From assembly GCF_001399975.1 (NCBI RefSeq), contig NZ_LKBD01000005.1:124001-188000 (forward strand): a stretch of DNA of 64,000 nt. Reading direction: 5' to 3'. The first letter of the stretch is position 1. Each line of letters opens with the position of its first letter. The DNA comes from Pseudoalteromonas sp. P1-9. GTDB lineage: Bacteria; Pseudomonadota; Gammaproteobacteria; Enterobacterales; Alteromonadaceae. The translations under genes and the position numbers were made by a program. The notes beneath the pieces are model-generated. The model was not told the DNA's origin and searched no databases. It worked only from the letters and a program-made list of their open reading frames with translations. Positions 25,882 through 35,317 of this stretch are shown one piece after another.

Positions 25882-26982
25882 CTAAAACTCGTACCCTAGG
25901 CTAACAACAAATCGATAGTCGTTTTTATCTGGGGTTGATGTGTCGGTCGGTTTAGGGTTTTCAATACGGTCTAAATAGAATGTGAGGTCTAAATCAAAGT
26001 CGCCAATTAGGTCTACCTCAAAGCCAGCTTTAAGGCGATGAATATATTCACCAGCCTCTTCACTTACAACTTTTACTTGGTAGTCGGCGTCAAACTCAAT
26101 GTCTTTGGTTATATCCCACTGAATGGCGGTACCTAAGTTTAATACACCAGATGTTTCTGTATCGTCTTCACCAGCTTCAACTGTAATGTAATTAGTTGAT
26201 TGATAGCTGGGGCCTGCACTGATTTCCCAAACAAAATTACCAATATCAAGTACCTCATAACCTACACCGAAACCTAATGTATGACGATTGTCTATGTTGC
26301 CAAGTTCATCAGCGAAATATTCATAATCGGCGACGCGAATGAAGGTTTTGGGAGAGAAGAACCAATCGAAACTACTTGAGAGTCTTTGGTCGTTGGTGGT
26401 CTGTTCTTTTTTACCGGTATCTTGACTTACTCTTTCGCTAAAATTACTAACAAACTCGCCAGATAAACGCGTTGTAGCGGTACGTCTTTGAGCTTCACCG
26501 CTTAACGTGTAGTCAGATTGTTCAGAATTACCTCGGCGAAAATTAGTGCCAAAGTTAATCTCGCCGTCCCAATAATCAAGCTCATTACCATCTGCAGAAG
26601 CGATTGATAAAAGATTATTTACTGCAATTTGTTGCTTTTTCTGACCATTGGTTAGCGTTAGCTGTTTGTCTTGAATTACAAGCCTGCCAGTTAACACCGT
26701 GCCATCGCTCAAACGAATACTTTGATTGCCTTTGGTATAAAGCTCAGCAACATCATCGATATCGATTGTTTGTATGCCGAATTCATCTGAATCAAATTCG
26801 ATGTCTTCGTCATATAAGGTAATTAAGTCGCCTTTTATCCACTCGCCTGAGGTGGTTTTGAGCCAATCATATTGTTGCTTAAAGTCGCTGTTAGCGGGTC
26901 TCCAAAGAGGGCTTGCGCTTGCGGCAGAGACATATGGGCACAACAGCGATGTGGCTAATAATAAAAACGAAATAGTTTTCAT
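25882..26982 (-). CDS. DUF481 outer-membrane beta-barrel-like protein
   Basis: This 366-residue protein has a signal peptide (about 1-23, cleavage near ASA-SP), a small N-terminal domain (about 25-125, with DIEFDSDEFGIQTIDIDDVAELYTKG) and a DUF481 barrel (about 130-366) that ends in the terminal-strand pattern VVSLGYEF with a final Phe. Relatives include YdiY of E. coli, an outer-membrane protein of unknown function. AGGA lies seven bases before the ATG. The N-terminal part looks like the RNA-free Sm-like 'YdiY leader' domain found ahead of the barrel. The role is unknown. Confidence 0.82.
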   Translation of the reverse strand: MKTISFLLLATSLLCPYVSAASASPLWRPANSDFKQQYDWLKTTSGEWIKGDLITLYDEDIEFDSDEFGIQTIDIDDVAELYTKGNQSIRLSDGTVLTGRLVIQDKQLTLTNGQKKQQIAVNNLLSIASADGNELDYWDGEINFGTNFRRGNSEQSDYTLSGEAQRRTATTRLSGEFVSNFSERVSQDTGKKEQTTNDQRLSSSFDWFFSPKTFIRVADYEYFADELGNIDNRHTLGFGVGYEVLDIGNFVWEISAGPSYQSTNYITVEAGEDDTETSGVLNLGTAIQWDITKDIEFDADYQVKVVSEEAGEYIHRLKAGFEVDLIGDFDLDLTFYLDRIENPKPTDTSTPDKNDYRFVVSLGYEF

Positions 26983-27057
26983 AAAAACGTCCTGTTAAAT
27001 ATCTTCCATATTCTGAGTGTTTTCTTATTGTGTCTGTGGCCAATAATCAACTTGTAG

Positions 27058-27525
27058 TTAGCTCGCCGTTGATAACGGTAATTCCATAAAAACACTGAGC
27101 GGGTTATCACGATAACGACCGAAACATTCGCAACGTTCAAAACCAAGGCTTTCATATAGGTTGATTGATTCTGTTTGTTTACTACCCGTTTCCAAACGTA
27201 GTAATGGGATCTGCGCTTGGCCGGCCCAGTACATTAAGTTTTGCATAATGCGACGAGATAAGCCTTTACCACGGTGCGTTGGTTTAACATAAACACGCTT
27301 AATTTCGCCATACAGGCTTGATTCAAACTTCTTTACAATCGCACCGCAGGCGATAATACCTTCGTCTGTTAACAAACCAATCGCGTGTACATTGGGTTGG
27401 TTTAATTCAGATAAATCTAAAGATTGGTCACTTGCAATTGGGTAGAGTGAATTCATAAGGCGGTCTATTTCAGCAAATAGACTAATTACATGTTGGTCGT
27501 TGGCATCTAACGAAACTAACTGCAT
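27058..27525 (-). CDS. GNAT family N-acetyltransferase
   Basis: Starting at the ATG at 27525 (AGGA four bases before it, inside GAGGA), the product has 155 residues. The acetyl-CoA pyrophosphate loop is in VYVKPTHRGKGLSRRIMQNLM (key residues Arg, Gly, Lys, Gly), and LETGSKQTESINLYESLGFE is the usual motif B with Tyr and the closing helix. It looks like a small-molecule or protein acetyltransferase of the cytoplasm; the acceptor is unknown. The next gene, EF-P-like efpL, is divergent, with 161 bases between starts. Confidence 0.83.
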   Translation of the reverse strand: MQLVSLDANDQHVISLFAEIDRLMNSLYPIASDQSLDLSELNQPNVHAIGLLTDEGIIACGAIVKKFESSLYGEIKRVYVKPTHRGKGLSRRIMQNLMYWAGQAQIPLLRLETGSKQTESINLYESLGFERCECFGRYRDNPLSVFMELPLSTAS

Positions 27526-27686
27526 AGTGTCCTCTAACAACTTTATTATTGTGCTTTAGATACGTTGGGGCAAATAATTAAAAATCAAGTTAACAAAAAA
27601 TACAAGTTTGATTTTCATCATTATGTATTTACTAACAGACCATATTTTTGTAGGGTCTGCATAAATTGACACAATGAGAATTAGAA

Positions 27687-28256
27687 ATGCCTAAAGCAAG
27701 TGAAATTAAAAAGCATGCAGCCATTGATTATAACGGTCGAGTGATGATTGTACGTGACATTGAACGTTCAGTACCTCAGGGGCGCGCAGGCGGCAGTTTA
27801 TACCGTATGCGTATGTACGATGTTGTAAATGGCGGTAAAGTTGATGAAACATTTAAAGCAGATGAAATGTTAAACTTTGCTGATTTAAATCGTCGCCCAG
27901 CGGTATTTTCGTACGTTGATGGTGACGAATACGTGTTTATGGATGAAGAAGATTACACGCCATACAACTTAAACAAAGAGTCAATTGCAGAACAACTTTT
28001 GTTTATCGATGAAAATACCAAAGGTTTATTGGTCGTAGTGGTTGAAGGTAGCCCGGTATCGATTGATTTACCGTCAAGTGTAGAGCTGGTAATTGAAGAT
28101 ACATCCCCTTCTATTAAAGGTGCTTCAGCAAGTGCTCGTACAAAACCTGCAACAATGACAACGGGTTTAATTATTCAAGTGCCAGAGCATATTTCAGCGG
28201 GTGATAAAGTAAAAATTAACACCTCTGAGCAAAAATTTATGGGCCGCGCTGAATAA
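27687..28256 (+). CDS. efpL: Elongation factor P-like protein EfpL (YeiP)
   Basis: This 189-residue protein matches YeiP/Efp[45 protein letters not shown] at the N terminus, three beta-barrel domains, and the C-terminal [20 protein letters not shown]. EfpL is an EF-P paralogue that relieves ribosome stalling at certain proline-containing and other difficult motifs; it carries an extended loop with an arginine (here in the SVPQGRAGG region) instead of the modified Lys of EF-P. A GAGAA ribosome binding site is seen. It has a good terminator at 28272-28305, so it is monocistronic. Confidence 0.92.
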   Translation: MPKASEIKKHAAIDYNGRVMIVRDIERSVPQGRAGGSLYRMRMYDVVNGGKVDETFKADEMLNFADLNRRPAVFSYVDGDEYVFMDEEDYTPYNLNKESIAEQLLFIDENTKGLLVVVVEGSPVSIDLPSSVELVIEDTSPSIKGASASARTKPATMTTGLIIQVPEHISAGDKVKINTSEQKFMGRAE

Positions 28257-28271
28257 TTCGGTTTGTTTATT

Positions 28272-28305
28272 AAAAAAGGCTTAGCAAGATTGTTAAGCCT
28301 TTTTT
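28272..28305 (+). terminator. Rho-independent terminator of efpL
   Basis: AAAAAAGGCTTA (28272-28283) pairs with TAAGCCTTTTTT (28294-28305), with a short inner stem possible, and ends in six T residues. It lies 15 bases after the efpL stop codon. Confidence 0.93.
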
Positions 28306-28377
28306 GTTTATTTGGTGGTGAGGCAACATAATACGTTAACTATCTTATTGTATTTTAATCGAAACGTGTTTGCGTGA

Positions 28378-28407
28378 TTGACATTTCGTAATTAAAATTA
28401 GGGTAAT
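28378..28407 (+). promoter_or_regulatory. Possible sigma-70 promoter of ugd
   Basis: A perfect -35 element TTGACA at 28378-28383 is followed 18 bases later by GGTAAT (28402-28407), four of six matches to TATAAT. The ATG of ugd lies 75 bases further on. The -10 match is modest. Confidence 0.35.
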
Positions 28408-28481
28408 AAATTTTACGCGCAATACACGTCTTGATCTTTACTACAGTGGAAACGACACGAATTGGGCATTAAAGGATAACA

Positions 28482-29648
28482 ATGAATATTACGATCGCAG
28501 GTACTGGCTACGTTGGACTATCAAACGCGGTTTTATTAGCACAACATAACTCAGTAATCGCTTATGATATTATCGATACGAAAGTTGACCTGGTCAATCA
28601 AAAGCAATCTCCCATTGCAGATCCTGAAATAGAGCATTTCCTTGCAAATAAAAAATTAGATTTAGTTGCGACAAGCGACAGTAACAAGGCGTTTAAAAAT
28701 GCAGATTACGTTATTATCGCTACACCTACGGATTATGATGAGGTTACAAACAAATTTAATACGTCGTCTGTAGAGGCGGTTATTCATGAAGTTAACAAAG
28801 TTAATCCTTCAGCAATAATGGTAATAAAGTCAACTGTGCCGGTTGGTTTTACTAAACGTATTAAGCAAAAGTTATGTACTAGCAATATTATATTTTCGCC
28901 TGAATTCTTACGTGAAGGTAAAGCATTATTTGATAATTTACACCCGTCACGCATTATTGTTGGTGAAAAATCAGAACGGGCACAAAAATTCGCTGAATTA
29001 TTGGCGCAGGGCGCGTTGAAAGAGGACATAAATATTCTTTTAACGGGTTCTACAGAAGCAGAGGCAGTTAAGCTATTCTCTAACACTTACTTAGCAATGC
29101 GTGTGTCTTATTTTAATGAACTTGATACTTACGCTGAAAGTCACGGATTAGATACGAGGGAAATTATTGAAGGCGTAAGTTTAGACCCTCGAATAGGCAA
29201 CCATTATAACAACCCATCGTTTGGTTATGGCGGTTATTGTTTACCAAAGGACACCAAGCAGCTTCGCGCAAATTTTGAAGATGTACCAAACACACTGATT
29301 AATTCAATCGTTGAATCTAACACTGTACGAAAAGACCACATCGCATTTTCAATTATTAACAAGCAACCAAAAGTAGTCGGTATACATCGTTTGATTATGA
29401 AAAGCGGTTCCGATAATTTCAGGGCGTCTTCGGTACAAGGCATTATGAAACGCATTAAAGCCAAAGGAATCGAAGTGGTGGTGTATGAACCTGTGATGCA
29501 AGAAGAATCCTTTTTTAACTCACGTGTCATTAAAGACCTGGAAGAGTTTAAAAAAATATCGGATGTAATCGTATCAAATAGAATGGAGCCATGTTTGAAG
29601 GATGTTGCTGACAAAGTCTATACACGGGACCTCTTCGGTAGCGATTAA
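28482..29648 (+). CDS. ugd: UDP-glucose 6-dehydrogenase
   Basis: This 388-residue enzyme has the same length as E. coli Ugd and oxidises UDP-glucose to UDP-glucuronate with two NAD+. The NAD motif is GTGYVGLS (7-14), the hinge motif [14 protein letters not shown] lies at 138-151, and the catalytic Cys253 sits in [15 protein letters not shown] lies five bases before the ATG. No capsule, LPS or exopolysaccharide gene is adjacent, so ugd stands alone here, which suggests a general supply of UDP-glucuronate or sugar precursors. A possible promoter lies at 28378-28407. Confidence 0.94.
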   Translation: MNITIAGTGYVGLSNAVLLAQHNSVIAYDIIDTKVDLVNQKQSPIADPEIEHFLANKKLDLVATSDSNKAFKNADYVIIATPTDYDEVTNKFNTSSVEAVIHEVNKVNPSAIMVIKSTVPVGFTKRIKQKLCTSNIIFSPEFLREGKALFDNLHPSRIIVGEKSERAQKFAELLAQGALKEDINILLTGSTEAEAVKLFSNTYLAMRVSYFNELDTYAESHGLDTREIIEGVSLDPRIGNHYNNPSFGYGGYCLPKDTKQLRANFEDVPNTLINSIVESNTVRKDHIAFSIINKQPKVVGIHRLIMKSGSDNFRASSVQGIMKRIKAKGIEVVVYEPVMQEESFFNSRVIKDLEEFKKISDVIVSNRMEPCLKDVADKVYTRDLFGSD

Positions 29649-29750
29649 GCTTTAAATAGTCACTCTTTAAAAGCAGTCATTTATGATTTTGAACTAGCGA
29701 AATAATGCTAGTTCAGATAGCATTAGCGTTTTTGCTCTCTCGGATAATTC

Positions 29751-30347
29751 ATGGCTCAGCTGTACTTTTATTACTCTGCAATGAACGCAGGTAAATCAAC
29801 CACGTTATTACAATCTGCTTTTAACTACAAAGAACGTGGAATGGAGCCATTAATTTACACCGCAGCAATTGATACACGCTATGGTGAAGGGAAAGTAAGT
29901 TCACGTATTGGCTTAGCTGCAGATGCATCTTTGTTTTCGCCTGAATCTAATTTATCCGACGAAATTGCCACGCAGCATGCTGTTAAAAAGGTTGATTGTG
30001 TACTTATTGATGAGGCCCAGTTTTTAACTAAAAAACAAGTAGAAGAACTGTGTATTGTTGTTGATAGGCTAAATATTCCAGTCTTGTGTTATGGATTACG
30101 CACCGACTTTCTCGGCGAATTATTTGTTGGAGCCCAGTATTTACTGGCTTGGGCAGATAAGTTAATTGAATTAAAAACCGTGTGTCATTGTGGGCGAAAA
30201 GCCAATATGGTGCTTCGTACCAATGAACAGGGTGTACCGATCACCCAAGGTGAGCAGGTTGAAATTGGTGGTAACGACCGATATGTGTCTGTGTGCAGAA
30301 AGCACTATTTTGAAGGGCTTGAAAATCAAGTAGCAATCCCGAACTAG
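29751..30347 (+). CDS. tdk: Thymidine kinase
   Basis: This 198-residue type-II thymidine kinase phosphorylates thymidine to dTMP using ATP. The P-loop is [12 protein letters not shown] (about 9-20), the Walker B is [10 protein letters not shown] (about 83-92), and a zinc-binding set is formed by CHCGRKA near 149 and CRKH near 184. Length matches E. coli Tdk. CGGA six bases before the ATG is a moderate ribosome binding site. It has a terminator after it and is likely monocistronic; it belongs with cdd and udp (43.9-45.5 kb) to nucleoside salvage, though it is not adjacent to them. Confidence 0.94.
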   Translation: MAQLYFYYSAMNAGKSTTLLQSAFNYKERGMEPLIYTAAIDTRYGEGKVSSRIGLAADASLFSPESNLSDEIATQHAVKKVDCVLIDEAQFLTKKQVEELCIVVDRLNIPVLCYGLRTDFLGELFVGAQYLLAWADKLIELKTVCHCGRKANMVLRTNEQGVPITQGEQVEIGGNDRYVSVCRKHYFEGLENQVAIPN

Positions 30348-30373
30348 CATTAACTATCTTAATTTATTAAACC

Positions 30374-30406
30374 AAAAGGCTTGTGAATGTATCGCAAGCC
30401 TTTTTT
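30374..30406 (+). terminator. Rho-independent terminator of tdk
   Basis: AAAAGGCTTG (30374-30383) pairs with CAAGCCTTTT (30395-30404) with an 11-base loop and a run of six T residues. It follows the tdk stop codon by 26 bases. Confidence 0.9.
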
Positions 30407-30423
30407 GTTTTACCCCAATACGG

Positions 30424-31311
30424 TTAGGTAGGTGAGTTGTTAAAACGCCAACACAATACATGCATTACTTTTTGGCCGTGGGCTAATGGCATTACTTTAA
30501 CCTCTGAATTAGTAAAGCGAGATAATTGCGATTTAAGCTTTGGCAAGTTCTCTTTTTTTGATACAAGCGATGTAAACCAACCTACTTGGTCTTGATAGTC
30601 AACGCTTTGATTAATCATTGTGGTAAGAAACGCTATTTCGCCGCCTTCACACCACAATTCAGCTTTTTGACCCGAGAAATTAAACCCTTTGTTCTCGTGT
30701 GAGAGGTTTTTCCACTTTCTTTGGTTAGCTTTTTCAGCGTTATCTAATGAACTATGAAATGGTGGGTTGCAGCAGGTGATATCAAAAAAGTCGTTTGCGT
30801 TAATCACACCGTGGAATATGTTGTCAGTTGATTTTTGCTGGCGTAATTTAACGGGCAGTTTATTAAACTGCGCTAAGTTCTTAGCTTGTTTAATGGAGTT
30901 TAAATCGATATCGGTCGCTACCGCTTTCCAACCATAAATCTTGTTGGCTAAAATAGGGTAGATAAGTGATGCGCCCGTACCAATATCGAGTAAGTGCGTA
31001 TTTTTCCCAGTTGGTACATCACCGTTATTTTGTTCGGCGAGTAAATCTGCCAGCGTGTGAATTAAATCAGCACGGCCAGGTACGGCAGGGCATAAGTTTG
31101 TATCTGGAATATCCCATACAAGTAACTGGTAATCTACAACTAAAAGCGCCTGGTTAAGTGCCTTTACCGCTTTTGAATCGCAAAAATCAATCGTCGTGTT
31201 ACCAAATTCATTTTTGATTAAGTAAGGCGTAAGTGTCGGGCTAAATTTCGCTAGCTTCGCTAAATTATAACCATTGAGGTGGATATTTCGCGGATGATGT
31301 TTTTTTTCCAT
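30424..31311 (-). CDS. rlmF: 23S rRNA (adenine(1618)-N6)-methyltransferase RlmF
   Basis: This protein matches RlmF (YbiN): HPRNIHLNGYNLAKLA near the start, DFCDSKAVKALNQALL, YQLLVWDIPDTNLCPAVPGRADLIHTLADLL, the SAM-binding LLDIGTGASLIYPIL and the catalytic NPPF motif in CCNPPFHSS. It methylates A1618 of 23S rRNA. I use the ATG at 31311 (295 residues); the frame extends to a TTG at 31329 without a better ribosome binding site. It is convergent with tdk and divergent from a hydrolase gene. Confidence 0.92.
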   Translation of the reverse strand: MEKKHHPRNIHLNGYNLAKLAKFSPTLTPYLIKNEFGNTTIDFCDSKAVKALNQALLVVDYQLLVWDIPDTNLCPAVPGRADLIHTLADLLAEQNNGDVPTGKNTHLLDIGTGASLIYPILANKIYGWKAVATDIDLNSIKQAKNLAQFNKLPVKLRQQKSTDNIFHGVINANDFFDITCCNPPFHSSLDNAEKANQRKWKNLSHENKGFNFSGQKAELWCEGGEIAFLTTMINQSVDYQDQVGWFTSLVSKKENLPKLKSQLSRFTNSEVKVMPLAHGQKVMHVLCWRFNNSPT

Positions 31312-31435
31312 CGTTATGGGGCAATTCAAAAGTGTTACATAACGCTGATTTTAACATGCTAGCCTTTGAACGCTTGTATTTATTCATATTTGTTTTTAGT
31401 GTCGTTCTAGTACGACCAGATTAAAGGCAATACTT

Positions 31436-32332
31436 ATGATTACACAAGCCTCACATTTCGTTCCTTTGAAAAATGGTGACAAAGTCCATTTGCGTCAAAT
31501 TTATAAAGACCAAAACGGCCCTATTGTCTTTTTTATGCATGGTGCTGTTGAAAATGGTCGCATTTTTTATACCCAATCAAACAAAGGATTAGCGCCGTTC
31601 TTAGCAGACGCTGGTTTTAATTGTTTTGTTGCAGACTTGCGTGGCCGCGGGTTAAGTGAACCAAAAATCTCCAAACATAGCAGCACAGGGCAAAGGGATT
31701 CTATTGTTGAAGAAATCCCAGCGATGTTGGAGTACATTAAAGACTATTCTAAACAGGCTATTGCTTATTTTTGTGCACATTCATGGGGTGGGGTATTACT
31801 TAACTCTGTTCTGGCACGTTTCCCAACTTACCTAGATGATTTAAAAGCGTGTGTTTATTTTGCTTCCAAACGAACCATATATAACCGTCACCCATCAAAA
31901 TATATTCAAGCGAATTTAGTGTGGTACTTAATTTCTCCTTTGCTAATTAAAAGATATGGCTATCTACCTGCAAAACGCTTTAAGTTTGGCTCGGATGATG
32001 AAACTCGTTTGTCACATAAAGAAGGGGTTGAATGGGTTAAGAAAAATCCTTGGGTATGTCCATTTGATCAGTTCGATTACGGGAATGCACTTGAAGACAT
32101 AGCGCTTCCGCCTGTTTTACATATTGGTGCAGTAAATGACAAAGCGCTCGCACAAAAAATAGATATAGAGGCGTTTATCAAAGAGAGTGGAAGCGGTGAA
32201 CAAGTACTTAAGATGTATGGTAAACGCTACAACCATAAAATTGATTATGACCACATAAATATTCTAACGTCGCCGTTTGCTAAAAAAGAAACTTACTTAG
32301 ATACATTAAATTGGTTTAATCGATTTAAATAA
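31436..32332 (+). CDS. Alpha/beta hydrolase
   Basis: This 298-residue enzyme has an alpha/beta hydrolase fold: FFMHGAVENGRIF (oxyanion strand, 32-45), DLRGRGLSEP near 68-76, the nucleophile elbow AHSWGG with Ser116 and a C-terminal His in YDHINIL that completes the triad. AAAGG lies upstream of the ATG. The cap domain (about 145-215) is rich in aromatic and Lys residues. Substrate is unknown; a lipase or esterase role on a lipid ester is plausible. It lies in a cluster of single genes without a shared theme. Confidence 0.8.
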   Translation: MITQASHFVPLKNGDKVHLRQIYKDQNGPIVFFMHGAVENGRIFYTQSNKGLAPFLADAGFNCFVADLRGRGLSEPKISKHSSTGQRDSIVEEIPAMLEYIKDYSKQAIAYFCAHSWGGVLLNSVLARFPTYLDDLKACVYFASKRTIYNRHPSKYIQANLVWYLISPLLIKRYGYLPAKRFKFGSDDETRLSHKEGVEWVKKNPWVCPFDQFDYGNALEDIALPPVLHIGAVNDKALAQKIDIEAFIKESGSGEQVLKMYGKRYNHKIDYDHINILTSPFAKKETYLDTLNWFNRFK

Positions 32333-32360
32333 GCCTAACAAACGCATCGTAGCAGTCAAA

Positions 32361-32395
32361 AACGGTGAGGCGACTAAAGCAGTCTACTCGCCGTT
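32361..32395 (+). terminator. Stem-loop after the hydrolase gene
   Basis: AACGGTGAG (32361-32369) pairs with CTCGCCGTT (32387-32395) with one G-T wobble, and GACT/AGTC can extend the stem inward. It follows the stop codon at 32332 by 28 bases and is followed by CTTAAGG rather than a T-run. Confidence 0.45.
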
Positions 32396-32492
32396 CTTAA
32401 GGTGCGTTCCGCTTATTCCTGATTTTTCAATACAAACAACTTTTTACAGATTTCGCTTATACCTTTTCTGATTGTTGTGCGAAAATGTAATT

Positions 32493-32849
32493 ATGCGTAC
32501 GATGAAATATTTCCATAAAGCCCCAGTTCGGGTGCTTAAAATCAAACAGCAACGAAGTCGCTTAAAAGTGCGCCGTCAGATGTTGCAAGTTAAGCATGCG
32601 CTTGCACAAGAAAAGCAAGAAACCATCGATATGCTGATCACCTACCGAAACTACACCCAAGGCAAAGCAAATAAAGCAGAACTAAAGCAAGCAAATCAAC
32701 AGTTTCTTGATGTACTTAAAGGCGTTGGTTTAGGTATTTTTGCAATTTTACCGTTTGCGCCTATTACCATTCCATTAATTGTAAAACTCGGAAAACTTGT
32801 TGGTGTTGAAGTATTGCCCAGTGCTTTTAACAAAACTGATAATAAATAA
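32493..32849 (+). CDS. LETM1-like domain protein
   Basis: From the ATG at 32493 this is a 118-residue basic protein. The C-terminal part, GLGIFAILPFAPITIPLIVKLGKLVGVEVLPSAF, matches the membrane-proximal part of LETM1-like domains, in which the hydrophobic helix ends with LPSAF. The N-terminal half is a basic, helical region with RSRLKVRRQML and a predicted coiled coil. Mitochondrial LETM1 affects K+/H+ and Ca2+ homeostasis and ribosome contact; the bacterial versions are uncharacterised. It is likely anchored in the inner membrane with a single helix. No ribosome binding site is obvious. Confidence 0.6.
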   Translation: MRTMKYFHKAPVRVLKIKQQRSRLKVRRQMLQVKHALAQEKQETIDMLITYRNYTQGKANKAELKQANQQFLDVLKGVGLGIFAILPFAPITIPLIVKLGKLVGVEVLPSAFNKTDNK

Positions 32850-32978
32850 TTTTAAAATCGCCTATATTGTGCTGAAATAACAGGCGCTGTCCTATTAAAT
32901 TCTATCGTTAATGTAAGACAACGCGAACCATAGTTTGTTATGCTATAACCAAAGTGTGCAAATTATAAAGGCCAAATT

Positions 32979-34340
32979 ATGACTCAAGCCCTTGTTAATA
33001 AATCTGAAGGGATCCCGCTTAGCATTAAATCAAGTGCAGAATTTGACGCGTGGCAAGAAAAACAATCTGACGTAACTAAAAACTGGCTTAAATCACTCAG
33101 CTTTGAAGGGTGTGGTTTGTTGTTAGTGCCAAATTTTGAAAGTGGCACATTAAGCGAAGCCGTGTTCTTTTGTAACGATACTAACGAACTTTGGTCATGT
33201 GGCGACCTCGCTTCGCAGTTACCAGCCGGTACCTATTTACTTAATAATGACGCAAACACAAACAAGTTAGTAGCAACCAGCTTTGCGTTAGGTGCGTATG
33301 ACTTCACACCGTACAAAGAATCTAAACCAGTAAGCGTAAAACTCGCAATTGCTGATAAAGTCTTGTTTGATGAAGTTACTACGTATGTAAAAGGTGTTTC
33401 AATTGTTCGCGATCTCGTGAACATGCCTGCAGGCGACATGATGCCACAACACCTTGCAGAAATAATGTCTGATATGGCTGATGAATTTTCCGGCGAGTTT
33501 TCTCAAATCGTTGGTGATGAACTATTAGAGCAAAATTACCCAACAATCCACGCTGTAGGCCGAGCAAGTGCAAACAAACCACGCTTACTTGATTTACGTT
33601 GGGGTGATAAAAATGCGCCGAAAGTAACTTTAGTGGGTAAAGGCGTGTGTTTCGATTCAGGCGGGTTAGATTTAAAACCGGCATCAGGCATGCGTTTAAT
33701 GAAAAAAGACATGGGTGGCGCTGCACACGTTCTTGGTTTAGCGCATATGATTATGGCGTTTAACTTACCAATTAATTTACGTGTAATGATCCCTGCGGTT
33801 GAAAATGCGGTATCAGATAATGCATTACGCCCTGGTGATGTTATTAAAACACGTAAAGGTATTACCGTTGAAATTGACAATACCGATGCAGAAGGGCGCT
33901 TAGTGTTATGTGACGCACTCGCAGAAGCGGTAACAGAAAAGCCAGATACACTCATTGATTTTGCAACGCTTACTGGTGCGTGCCGTATTGCGCTAGGTAC
34001 AGAATTACCGGGCTTTTTCAGTGATGATAAATCACTTGTTGAGGGGCTAGGATTAGCTGCAGACGACGTACAAGATCCAGTATGGCATTTACCATTACAT
34101 AAAGCCTATAAAGATTTGTTAAACAGCACGGTTGCAGATATGACAAACTGCGCGTCAGGGCCATTTGGTGGTGCGATCACCGCTGCACTTTATTTACAGG
34201 AATTTGTCGAACAAGATATTTCATGGGTACATTTTGATGTAATGGCGTGGAATATCCGTAAGTTACCGGGTCGACCTGTTGGTGGCGAGGCATTTGGTGT
34301 ACGCGCGATTCTAAAGTATTTACAAAATAAGTACAGCTAA
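32979..34340 (+). CDS. M17 leucyl aminopeptidase family protein
   Basis: This 453-residue cytoplasmic enzyme has an M17 C-terminal catalytic domain: VGKGVCFDSGGLDLKPASGM, MKKDMGGAAHVLG (metal-binding Lys and Asp), the signature NTDAEGRL (about 300) and the final strand WVHFDVMAWN. M17 exopeptidases use two metal ions to remove N-terminal residues from peptides. The N-terminal domain is less conserved and shorter than PepA's, so I call it a PepA-family protein, not PepA itself. AAAGG seven bases before the ATG is a good ribosome binding site. It is convergent with the RHH gene, seven bases apart. Confidence 0.9.
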   Translation: MTQALVNKSEGIPLSIKSSAEFDAWQEKQSDVTKNWLKSLSFEGCGLLLVPNFESGTLSEAVFFCNDTNELWSCGDLASQLPAGTYLLNNDANTNKLVATSFALGAYDFTPYKESKPVSVKLAIADKVLFDEVTTYVKGVSIVRDLVNMPAGDMMPQHLAEIMSDMADEFSGEFSQIVGDELLEQNYPTIHAVGRASANKPRLLDLRWGDKNAPKVTLVGKGVCFDSGGLDLKPASGMRLMKKDMGGAAHVLGLAHMIMAFNLPINLRVMIPAVENAVSDNALRPGDVIKTRKGITVEIDNTDAEGRLVLCDALAEAVTEKPDTLIDFATLTGACRIALGTELPGFFSDDKSLVEGLGLAADDVQDPVWHLPLHKAYKDLLNSTVADMTNCASGPFGGAITAALYLQEFVEQDISWVHFDVMAWNIRKLPGRPVGGEAFGVRAILKYLQNKYS

Positions 34341-34347
34341 ACCGAGA

Positions 34348-34665
34348 TCACTTGGCGTTGATATGATCTAACAGTGAATCAATCGTTAGATCATCACCTT
34401 CGGCAAGTTCTGCAATTAATAAGCGCAGAATATAAGATTTAGATAACCCTGATTGCTTTGACAGCGTATCGAGTTGTTTAATGTTATCAGGAGAAAGGGT
34501 GAAAGTAGCATTTTTGTACTTTCGCCCTTTTTTTATGTGTCGTGATTTATCAAGGGTTGCATCTTTACCTTGTGCATACAGGTTTGCTTGCTCAATAAAC
34601 TCATCAACCGAAATTTTCTTCTTTCGGTTGTTGCCATTTCCTTTTTTTAAATCAATTAAACTCAT
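34348..34665 (-). CDS. Small ribbon-helix-helix (RHH) protein, partner of the ParA gene
   Basis: This 105-residue basic protein has a disordered Lys-rich N terminus (LKKGNGNNRKKK) and a C-terminal RHH-like unit (about 52-95: NATFTLSPDNIKQLDTLSKQSGLSKSYILRLLIAEL, key beta strand ATFTL and helix start SKSYILRLL). RHH proteins bind DNA as dimers and serve as ParB-like partners of small ParA ATPases on many plasmids and in some chromosomal loci. Its first 14 bases overlap the ParA gene upstream, so translation is coupled. Only seven bases separate its stop from the convergent aminopeptidase stop. Confidence 0.75.
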   Translation of the reverse strand: MSLIDLKKGNGNNRKKKISVDEFIEQANLYAQGKDATLDKSRHIKKGRKYKNATFTLSPDNIKQLDTLSKQSGLSKSYILRLLIAELAEGDDLTIDSLLDHINAK

Positions 34666-35317
34666 GGCCGTGAACCACTTCCATCGTTAATAACTCATCA
34701 ACAATGGCTTTAATTTCAAGCGCAGCTTTACCATCAGGTTCAATTTCAATCACTGATTTACCGTTTTCTTCACTGTCATCGTAGATGTTTCTACTGTGGG
34801 TTATTGAATTAAGTACTGGTATACCATATGACGCACACACTTCTTTCGCTTCTAAAATACGTGAGGCTTGATTAGGCAACGAAGGGCACTGAGTAATAAC
34901 AAACGCTGCGTTAAGTTTTGGGTTAACCATTTTGCACGTTGTAAGTATATCTTCCATATGGGGAACTGTTTTTAAATCCCTGCGTTTTGGCCTGAGTGGA
35001 ATGAGTGTGTGATCAGCTACCGACATCGCAGCGCGAAGTGCTAAGTTATCTTGCCCACCACAATCGACGATAACATAATCATAATGGTTTTCAAGACTAA
35101 GAAGATCATTACGTATTTTACCGTACAGTTGCACGCAATTAATCAGTGGCAAATGAGGATTGGTATTACGAGCTTGGATCCAATCTGATGAGGTTCGCTG
35201 AGGGTCACAATCTACAATCAAAACGGTATAATTTTGCAGGGTAAGGTATACGGCAACATTTTGAGCAAGACAGCTTTTACCGCTACCGCCTTTTTCACCG
35301 CCAACAAGAATAATCAT
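34652..35317 (-). CDS. ParA/MinD-family ATPase
   Basis: This 221-residue protein is a short ParA-like deviant Walker ATPase: EKGGSGKSCLAQN at 8-20 (signature Lys9, Lys14), VDCDPQRTSSDW at 38-49 (Walker A'), and VIVDCGGQDN (Walker B). Such ATPases position plasmids, chromosome sites or large protein complexes by forming gradients on nucleoid or membrane. It is short, without an N-terminal helix-turn-helix or a MinD-type membrane-targeting helix. GGAGAGG precedes the ATG. Its start overlaps the stop of the PilZ gene by four bases (ATGA), and the RHH gene overlaps its end, giving a tight PilZ-ParA-RHH operon. I do not find an obvious parS-like repeat next to it. Confidence 0.88.
   Translation of the reverse strand: MIILVGGEKGGSGKSCLAQNVAVYLTLQNYTVLIVDCDPQRTSSDWIQARNTNPHLPLINCVQLYGKIRNDLLSLENHYDYVIVDCGGQDNLALRAAMSVADHTLIPLRPKRRDLKTVPHMEDILTTCKMVNPKLNAAFVITQCPSLPNQASRILEAKEVCASYGIPVLNSITHSRNIYDDSEENGKSVIEIEPDGKAALEIKAIVDELLTMEVVHGHEFN

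Noticed and set aside
28257..28481. Search for a JUMPstart/ops element before ugd
   Set aside because: No GGCGGTAG or related sequence is present, so ugd here does not look like part of a RfaH-regulated polysaccharide operon.
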